This document shows, piece after piece, positions 32,947 through 38,085 of a stretch of 38,085 nt of DNA. The notes under the pieces are model-generated. The model saw only the letters and a program-made list of their open reading frames with translations. It did not search any database and was not told where the DNA came from. The translations under genes were made by a program, and so were the position numbers. Each line of letters opens with the position of its first letter. Positions within the stretch are counted from its first letter, which is position 1. This DNA comes from Nitrospira sp. (GTDB lineage Bacteria > Nitrospirota > Nitrospiria > Nitrospirales > Nitrospiraceae), in NCBI GenBank assembly GCA_019636875.1, contig JAHBWR010000022.1:1-38085 (forward strand), read 5' to 3'.

Positions 32947-33079
32947 GGATGGCTACCGAGTCATGGTTTGTGCTCGCTGAACGCGCGCCCTCAGAAGGGC
33001 CTCGTTCGATGCGCGCCGTAAACCCTGCCTGCAGGAGCCATCCTCGTGATGAGAGAGAATAGGTGTGAGGCAAGATAGA

Positions 33080-33853
33080 ATGGGCATGCAGGGCGATTTC
33101 TATCAACTGTTGAAGAAACAAGGATATGTGTTGGGAGTATCGGGGGAGGCCGGAGCACATCAGCAACTGACAACCGCGACCACGATTCTTGCGTTCAAGT
33201 ACCTTGACGGTGTTCTGGTTTCGGGCGATCGTCGTGCGACAGCCGGCAATCTGGTGATGTATGACCGTACCGATAAGGTGTTGGAGATCGACCGGCACAG
33301 CGTCATGGCGATCGCCGGAGTGCCGGCCACGGCGTATGAAATGGCACGCATCCTCGAACATTCCTTCAAGTACTATCGGCGAACACAACTGCAGGAACTC
33401 AGTTTTGAGGGGAAACTACGAGCGCTCTCCAAACTCCTAAAGGAAAACGTTCCTGCAGCTTTGGCCGGCACTGGAGCCGTTGCACCGATTTTTGCCGGTT
33501 ACGATCCCGAGCATGATGCAGCCAAGATTTATTTTTATGACATTCTGGGTGCCGAGTTCGAAGGAGTGGAATACGCGGTATCCGGGTCCGGCTCACCGAC
33601 CATTCGCGGCATCCTACATTATGTGAACACCTGGGGAGAACAACCACTGAGTGAGATGCCTGAGGAGCAGGCAACTGTTCAGGCACTGCGGCTGTTGACC
33701 AGCGCTGCGGAATTCGACAGTGCGACGGGCGGAGTCAATCGCGATGCCAATCTTTATCCGGTCGTTAAGTTTATCACTGCTGCCGGGGTGAGGACGATGC
33801 CGGATCCACAGCTGCGGTCGCTGTTCGAAATGAATGTTTCTCGAGGCCTGTAA
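33080..33853 (+). CDS. prcB: 20S proteasome beta subunit PrcB
   Basis: A 257-aa precursor from this start. A propeptide of 33 residues ends before TTILAFKYLDGV, whose first Thr (residue 34) would be the N-terminal nucleophile after self-cleavage. GDRRATAGN carries Asp17 (mature numbering) and Lys33 follows in DRTDK; both are conserved active-site residues. The propeptide is shorter than the 57 residues of Mycobacterium tuberculosis PrcB. The frame is open from a GTG at 33065, but GAGG lies 9 nt before the ATG at 33080, so that ATG is preferred. prcA follows 12 nt later. Confidence 0.93.
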   Translation: MGMQGDFYQLLKKQGYVLGVSGEAGAHQQLTTATTILAFKYLDGVLVSGDRRATAGNLVMYDRTDKVLEIDRHSVMAIAGVPATAYEMARILEHSFKYYRRTQLQELSFEGKLRALSKLLKENVPAALAGTGAVAPIFAGYDPEHDAAKIYFYDILGAEFEGVEYAVSGSGSPTIRGILHYVNTWGEQPLSEMPEEQATVQALRLLTSAAEFDSATGGVNRDANLYPVVKFITAAGVRTMPDPQLRSLFEMNVSRGL

Positions 33854-33865
33854 GGATCATTCCAG

Positions 33866-34675
33866 ATGTATGAAGAGCCGTATCGGTGGATCGAGGCGAT
33901 AGGAAATCGTCGACAGTATCTCGATGATCAGTTTCGGCAAGGGAGTCCGGTCATCGGAATTGCGTGCGACGCGGGTATTCTGCTCATGACGATGAGCAAG
34001 GGGACGCCCAAGTTGTATGAAATTTACGACCGGCTGGCTTTGGGTGGGATGGGGCATCCGGCCGATCTGGAGAAGCTGCGCTTCAACCTCTTGGAAATGG
34101 CGCATGTGGAAGGATTTAATCGCTCGCCGGCTGATGTGACAGGAACCCGCATGGTGAAGTATGGCATTGCGCCGGTGATTAAGCAGGCGTTCGAAGAGGT
34201 GTTTAAAGCTCCCTTCATCGTGAAGATCTTGTTAGCCGAGTTGGGTCAGAAAGCCGGGAGAGATCGTTTTTTAACGATCAACTTTGACGGTACTTTTGAA
34301 GAGAAGAGTCAGTGCGCGGTACTTGCGTCTTCAGCAGCGATCGAGCAGGAGATGACGGCGTATCTGCGGCAACAGCCTGTGGTCTCTTTGGAACAAGCCG
34401 TTACTGCGGCGGTGTACTCCTGGGCAGTCGGGGATCGGGCGCAACGCCAGGTACTTGAAGAATCCAGAAACCAGTCTGAAGGTCAGAATGCCGCGGTTCG
34501 TCTTGCGAGCGATCCTGATCTGCTTCACGAGCATGTTCGTCAATGTATGAACGGCCTGACGATCGAATGTGCCCTACTTGATCGTCATATGCCGGGTGCC
34601 TCGAAATATCGCACGCTCGAGCCTGATGAGCTGGAGCGATCGCTGCCCAACGTTCTCGGTCGTCCAACCACCTAG
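33866..34675 (+). CDS. prcA: 20S proteasome alpha subunit PrcA
   Basis: A 269-aa alpha-type subunit. It lacks a processed N-terminal Thr and begins with a helix region MYEEPYRWIEAIGNRR that should form the gate. VIGIACDAGILLMTM, KLYEIYDRLALGGMGHPAD and GTRMVKYGIAPVIKQAF correspond to the proteasome fold with the alpha-type RLALGG/GhpaD loop. Alpha rings stack on the beta rings and bind the ATPase tail. It lies 12 nt after prcB and 4 nt before pafA. Confidence 0.92.
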   Translation: MYEEPYRWIEAIGNRRQYLDDQFRQGSPVIGIACDAGILLMTMSKGTPKLYEIYDRLALGGMGHPADLEKLRFNLLEMAHVEGFNRSPADVTGTRMVKYGIAPVIKQAFEEVFKAPFIVKILLAELGQKAGRDRFLTINFDGTFEEKSQCAVLASSAAIEQEMTAYLRQQPVVSLEQAVTAAVYSWAVGDRAQRQVLEESRNQSEGQNAAVRLASDPDLLHEHVRQCMNGLTIECALLDRHMPGASKYRTLEPDELERSLPNVLGRPTT

Positions 34676-34679
34676 TCTG

Positions 34680-36167
34680 ATGTTGAATCGTATTTTCGGC
34701 CTTGAAACCGAGTATGGGCTATTGATTCACAAAGATCGGCCCGACCATTCGCCGACCTGGTTTGCCCACCAAATCCGTGACCATCTGTTCCATGTTCAGC
34801 GGCGCGGTGTGCTCGATCTCCACCATAGAGGGCATGATGAACCTCCTGGGAATGGAGGTTTTCTTAGGAATGCCGGCAGAGTCTATCTGGACATGGGACA
34901 TCTGGAATATGCCTCGCCCGAATGTCATTCGCTCACCGATATCGTTGCCTCAGACCGTGCTGGGGATCGTCTGTTGCAGCACGCGATCGAGGACCTTGGC
35001 TTTTCCGATGACGTCTCCCTGATCAAGAACAACATTGATCACGAAACAGATGCGACCTTCGGTTCGCATGAGAATTATCTTGTGTCCCGCCGGTTTCCGT
35101 TTTCGCGACGAGGCATGGCCCCACTGGTAGCCCATCTTGTGACTCGACAGATTTTCACCGGCTCCGGGCGTGTCGGTTCTGCCGGCCCACAGGATGCTTG
35201 GATTCAGATGGATCGGTTAATCATTCCGCGGGCTGCTCTTAACACCCGCGCAGGGGCCAGGCTGCCCTTTCAAATTTCTCAACGGGCTGATTTTATCGTG
35301 AACGATTTCTTTGAATGGGTACAACACAATCGGGCGATTGTGAATACGAGAGACGAGCCGTTAGCTGATCCCAATCAGTACCGTCGCATTCATCTGCTGC
35401 TGGGTGATTCAAACATGACGGAATATGCGACCGCCCTGAAGTTAGGTACCACCGGACTGGTATTGCAACTGATTGAGGAGGGGCATGCACCTCAAGAATT
35501 GGAAATCGATGAACCGGTAGAAGCGCTCCAAGAGATTTCGCAGGACCAAGAACGACAGTGGTTGATTCAACTCCGTTCACAGAAGACGATGTCGGCTCTG
35601 GACATTCAAGAACAGCTTCTCGATGCGGCGATGCGGCATTGTAAAGGGCAGGACGAGGAAACAGATTGGGTGCTGACCCAATGGGAAACACTGCTTGGAG
35701 ATCTGCGCGGGGATTATCAGAAGCTCGTGGGGCGTGTGGATTGGGCATCTAAGCTATGGCTGTTGGAATGCTTTCGAGAGGCTGAACGTCTGGACTGGCA
35801 CGATCCTATGCTAAAGAGTTTGGATCTGGAGTATCATAACCTGAATCAAACAAAGGGACTGTTCTATGGACTTCTGGAAGAGGGACGTGTCCCGCGAGTG
35901 ACAACGGATACGCTGATCGGGCTTGCCATGGACCAGGCTCCTAAGAACACGAGGGCTTATGGACGGAGTGAGCTCGTCAAATATCTGCTCGGTTCCTGGT
36001 CCGGGATCGATTCCGACCAGTCTGCCGACTCAGAACGATTGTTTCCTCCCTATGTCATCAATTGGTCGATTTTCCAAGTGCGCGGCCGGGCGCCGTTTCC
36101 CATGCCGGATCCATTCAAAACCTATGTTGAAGACGTTCGCACCCACCTTCAGGATGTAATCGCCTAG
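34680..36167 (+). CDS. pafA: PafA-type ligase of the Pup/UBact system
   Basis: A 495-aa paralogue of Dop. It starts LNRIFGLETEYGLL, lacks the Dop-type WDY...DARGF segment and has instead GGFLRNAGRVYLDMGHLEYAS with the catalytic Asp (residue 71). LIKNNID, GSHENYLVSRRFPFS, FQISQRADF, NTRDEPLADPNQYRR and LLGDSNMTEYATALK follow. The end DPFKTYVEDVRTHL matches the DPF block at the end of PafA. It phosphorylates the modifier's C-terminal Glu and joins it to substrate lysines. The ATG at 34680 lies 4 nt after the prcA stop; an in-frame GTG at 34569 would overlap prcA by over 100 nt and is rejected. Confidence 0.93.
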   Translation: MLNRIFGLETEYGLLIHKDRPDHSPTWFAHQIRDHLFHVQRRGVLDLHHRGHDEPPGNGGFLRNAGRVYLDMGHLEYASPECHSLTDIVASDRAGDRLLQHAIEDLGFSDDVSLIKNNIDHETDATFGSHENYLVSRRFPFSRRGMAPLVAHLVTRQIFTGSGRVGSAGPQDAWIQMDRLIIPRAALNTRAGARLPFQISQRADFIVNDFFEWVQHNRAIVNTRDEPLADPNQYRRIHLLLGDSNMTEYATALKLGTTGLVLQLIEEGHAPQELEIDEPVEALQEISQDQERQWLIQLRSQKTMSALDIQEQLLDAAMRHCKGQDEETDWVLTQWETLLGDLRGDYQKLVGRVDWASKLWLLECFREAERLDWHDPMLKSLDLEYHNLNQTKGLFYGLLEEGRVPRVTTDTLIGLAMDQAPKNTRAYGRSELVKYLLGSWSGIDSDQSADSERLFPPYVINWSIFQVRGRAPFPMPDPFKTYVEDVRTHLQDVIA

Positions 36168-36253
36168 AACACTCGAATTTGGAGGAGCACGGTTCTTCCC
36201 AGGTCCTGCTGAACAGGATGGTTCTCTTGGTGGTCCATCCCGTGGCACCGTTG

Positions 36254-37240
36254 CTAAATTCCTCTCCGCAAGAAATCTATGATCCGGTTCTCCGCCCAAT
36301 AGGAGTCTTCTCCGTCTCGGCTACGATAGAAAAATCCACAGTGCCCGCCATAGCGAGGGGCCACCAGCACGATCTGTGGATGGCCCTGGATTTTCGTATC
36401 CGTGAACATGGAGTACGGAATGAACGGGTCATCCTGTGCCGTGACGATGAGGGTAGGAACGGTAATCGTGTCGAGCACGTGGCGCGCTCCGGCCCGATTG
36501 TAGTAGTCGGCGCCGTCTCGATAGCCGCCGTCCCTTGCGGTATACCGGTCGTCAAACTCGCTGATGGTCGTGATCTGATCAAGCATCGAGAGGTCCCATG
36601 TACCTGGGAACAGAGCCGCTTTGCGGCGGAGCCGTGATTTCAATCTGGTCACAAAGTGGCGGTGATAAATCCAATTGCGCGGCTCTTCCAGCGCACGGGC
36701 GCAGATTGTTGGATCAATGTTTGGACAGACGGCGGCGACTCCAGCCAGACCAGGTTCGCTCTGTCCAATCTCACCGGCGGCCTTAAGCACCAGGTTCCCG
36801 CCCATGGAATACCCAACCAGCCAGATACCATCGAGGCCATCATGGTGAATGAGCTCGTCGACAATCGCGCGATAGTCCCCGCTCAGTCCACTGTTATAGA
36901 GCGTGGGGGAAAGATGTTCGGTTCCGCCGCATGTACGTTGATTCATGCGGATAATGTTGAACCCAATCCGATAGGCCTTTGCGGCGATGCCTCGCATGTA
37001 GCGCGATTCGCTACAACCTTCAAGACCATGGACCAGGAGCGCCGTAGGAGACGCGTGCCGATCCATTTGCCAGTGGCAGTACCCTTTCAATTGCGTATAA
37101 GGGGCGACGGTGAACAACCGTTCTTCCTCTGGCATTCCGACCAGTGACGTATCTCTAGGCCAGTAACGAGGTACCAGGGTCATGAGATGCGCGTTGCGGA
37201 GGGGAAAGGGAGGGCAGAAGGATGAGGCTAGTTCTTTCAT
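36254..37240 (-). CDS. YheT-family alpha/beta hydrolase
   Basis: A 328-aa protein of the YheT/EstA-type hydrolase family. It has PPFPLRNAHLMTLVPRYWPR, the typical N-terminal block, then LLVHGLEGCSESRYMRG (oxyanion), LVGYSMGGNLVLK with the nucleophile Ser145, VTAQDDPFIP with the Asp and GGHCGFF with the His. It probably acts on an ester in the cytoplasm; the substrate is unknown. A TTG at 37255 would add five residues; neither start has a strong ribosome site. It converges with pafA. Confidence 0.9.
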   Translation of the reverse strand: MKELASSFCPPFPLRNAHLMTLVPRYWPRDTSLVGMPEEERLFTVAPYTQLKGYCHWQMDRHASPTALLVHGLEGCSESRYMRGIAAKAYRIGFNIIRMNQRTCGGTEHLSPTLYNSGLSGDYRAIVDELIHHDGLDGIWLVGYSMGGNLVLKAAGEIGQSEPGLAGVAAVCPNIDPTICARALEEPRNWIYHRHFVTRLKSRLRRKAALFPGTWDLSMLDQITTISEFDDRYTARDGGYRDGADYYNRAGARHVLDTITVPTLIVTAQDDPFIPYSMFTDTKIQGHPQIVLVAPRYGGHCGFFYRSRDGEDSYWAENRIIDFLRRGI

Positions 37241-37384
37241 TGTGTAATTGATCAAGGGAGTCAGTATGGTAGTGTGTGGTCAATCACGATAATGGTCTTG
37301 TGGGAGACTCGTCAGTTCCTTCCACTGAGCTGGTACAGGGAAGAGATAAAAAAATAGACGCATCGCTATTCTAAAGGAGGAGAC

Positions 37385-38008
37385 ATGCTGACGGCTATCG
37401 GTGATGTGATGAGGCGCTGTTATGAGAGAAGATGGATCACGACAAGAGACGGCAATATCAGTATGAAGAAACGAGAGGGGAAGTACCTCTACATCACCCC
37501 ATCGGGTTGGAGAAAGACGATCGTTCATCCTGAACATGTGATAAGACTTGAGATTGTCAGTGATCCGACGACAGGCGTGAAGATTCCCAAGGTGGGGGCA
37601 GAACAGAAGCCCTCAGGCGAATTGTGGATGCACTGGAACCTTCAGCGGGATTCAAAGAAGACGAGAACCGTCGTCCACGTGCATGCCACGCATGTTGTGG
37701 CGGCGATCTATGCAGGGATTGACCTACAGACCATCAGTACGGAATTCCCTGAAATCTCGCGCTACACGAGAGTAGGGCCTACCGTTCCGATATTGCCGGC
37801 GTTGTCTCGTCAGTTGGCGGACGTCACGGCGGAGTGTTTGGGAGTTTGTAAGGATGGGACACTCGCGTTCGATATCGTTGGGCAGGCCAATCACGGGGTT
37901 TGTGCCGTTGCTATGGATCCCTGGGCTGCTTACGAGCACATTGAGCGGCTCGACCATATCTGCGAGATTGTTTTAAAAAGCGGGATTGGTGCGAAAAGAG
38001 GAGGCTGA
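37385..38008 (+). CDS. Class II aldolase/adducin-family protein
   Basis: A 207-aa protein. It has RWITTRDGNISMKKREG, YLYITPSGWRKT, KPSGELWMHWNLQ, and HVHATHVVAA with the zinc-binding histidines of the class II aldolase/adducin fold, followed by TRVGPTVPILPALSRQLAD. Members include fuculose-1-phosphate and ribulose-5-phosphate 4-epimerase type enzymes and methylthioribulose-1-phosphate dehydratase. The substrate is not clear from the sequence. A strong AAAGGAGGAG site precedes the ATG. The last 77 nt of the window after the stop hold nothing I recognise. Confidence 0.9.
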   Translation: MLTAIGDVMRRCYERRWITTRDGNISMKKREGKYLYITPSGWRKTIVHPEHVIRLEIVSDPTTGVKIPKVGAEQKPSGELWMHWNLQRDSKKTRTVVHVHATHVVAAIYAGIDLQTISTEFPEISRYTRVGPTVPILPALSRQLADVTAECLGVCKDGTLAFDIVGQANHGVCAVAMDPWAAYEHIERLDHICEIVLKSGIGAKRGG

Positions 38009-38085
38009 GAGTCCACTACTCTGGATCAATCCCACACGGATTGGCTTAGACCAAATCGGACATCAGGCAAAGGACTTTTGATAAA

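Noticed and set aside
32949..33062. 37-codon open frame between UBact and prcB
   Set aside because: Its only purine-rich stretch touches the ATG, leaving no room for a ribosome site, and the peptide (MATESWFVLAERAPSEG...) has no recognisable features. Kept only as a remark on the gap.
34569..34679. N-terminal extension of PafA by 37 residues from a GTG
   Set aside because: It would overlap prcA by over 100 nt, and the family's conserved start (IFGLETEYG) begins right after the ATG at 34680.
36204..36218. TCCTG-N5-CAGGA hairpin between pafA and the YheT gene
   Set aside because: Only five base pairs and no T-run; too weak to call a terminator.

Overview
The window looks like a chromosomal segment from a Nitrospira-type bacterium (phylum Nitrospirota). 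The reasons are a moderately high G+C content, a complete actinobacterial-style 20S proteasome locus in what is otherwise a Gram-negative gene set (OmpA-family protein, lipoproteins, LptM-like protein), and a small ubiquitin-like protein whose C-terminus (RTGE) fits UBact, the Pup-like modifier reported from Nitrospirae and some other Gram-negative phyla. The genus assignment is inference from gene content; no rRNA or marker search was possible.

Layout. 1-4.2 kb: the start of a glycerate 2-kinase gene that runs off the left edge, a lytic transglycosylase, a type-5 (Fe-S) uracil-DNA glycosylase, a small transaldolase, a BamE-like small lipoprotein, and two small metal-binding proteins. 4.5-12.6 kb: one tightly packed minus-strand biosynthetic operon argD-argF-argG-argH-(LptM-like lipoprotein)-lysA-dapA-dapB for arginine, diaminopimelate and lysine. 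12.8-16.1 kb: a zinc-ribbon/DUF2628 membrane protein, gpmA, an unrecognised protein and an OmpA-like coiled-coil protein.

16.5-25.6 kb holds what I think is an undescribed regulatory module. It contains three sigma-54 (-24/-12) promoters. They stand in front of a 34-aa membrane microprotein, a 64-aa membrane microprotein and a DUF2235 hydrolase. Next to them lies a gene for a membrane-anchored CHASE2 sigma-54 activator, preceded by a TPR/Sel1 protein gene. Two of the promoters have a GATAC-N7-TATC-N6-GATAC element at exactly the same distance upstream (84 bp gap). The third has a related element further out. A kinase-methyltransferase fusion gene sits inside this region.

25.7-29.3 kb: a HIT protein, an exported protein, and a tightly spaced HD-domain / YjbQ / HtrA-like protease run. 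29.4-36.2 kb: the proteasome-modifier locus mpa(ARC)-dop-UBact-prcB-prcA-pafA, all on the plus strand. It encodes the modifier, its ligase, its deconjugase, the unfoldase and both 20S subunits. 36.2-38.1 kb: a YheT-type alpha/beta hydrolase and a class II aldolase-family protein.

No tRNA, rRNA, CRISPR array or insertion sequence was recognised.
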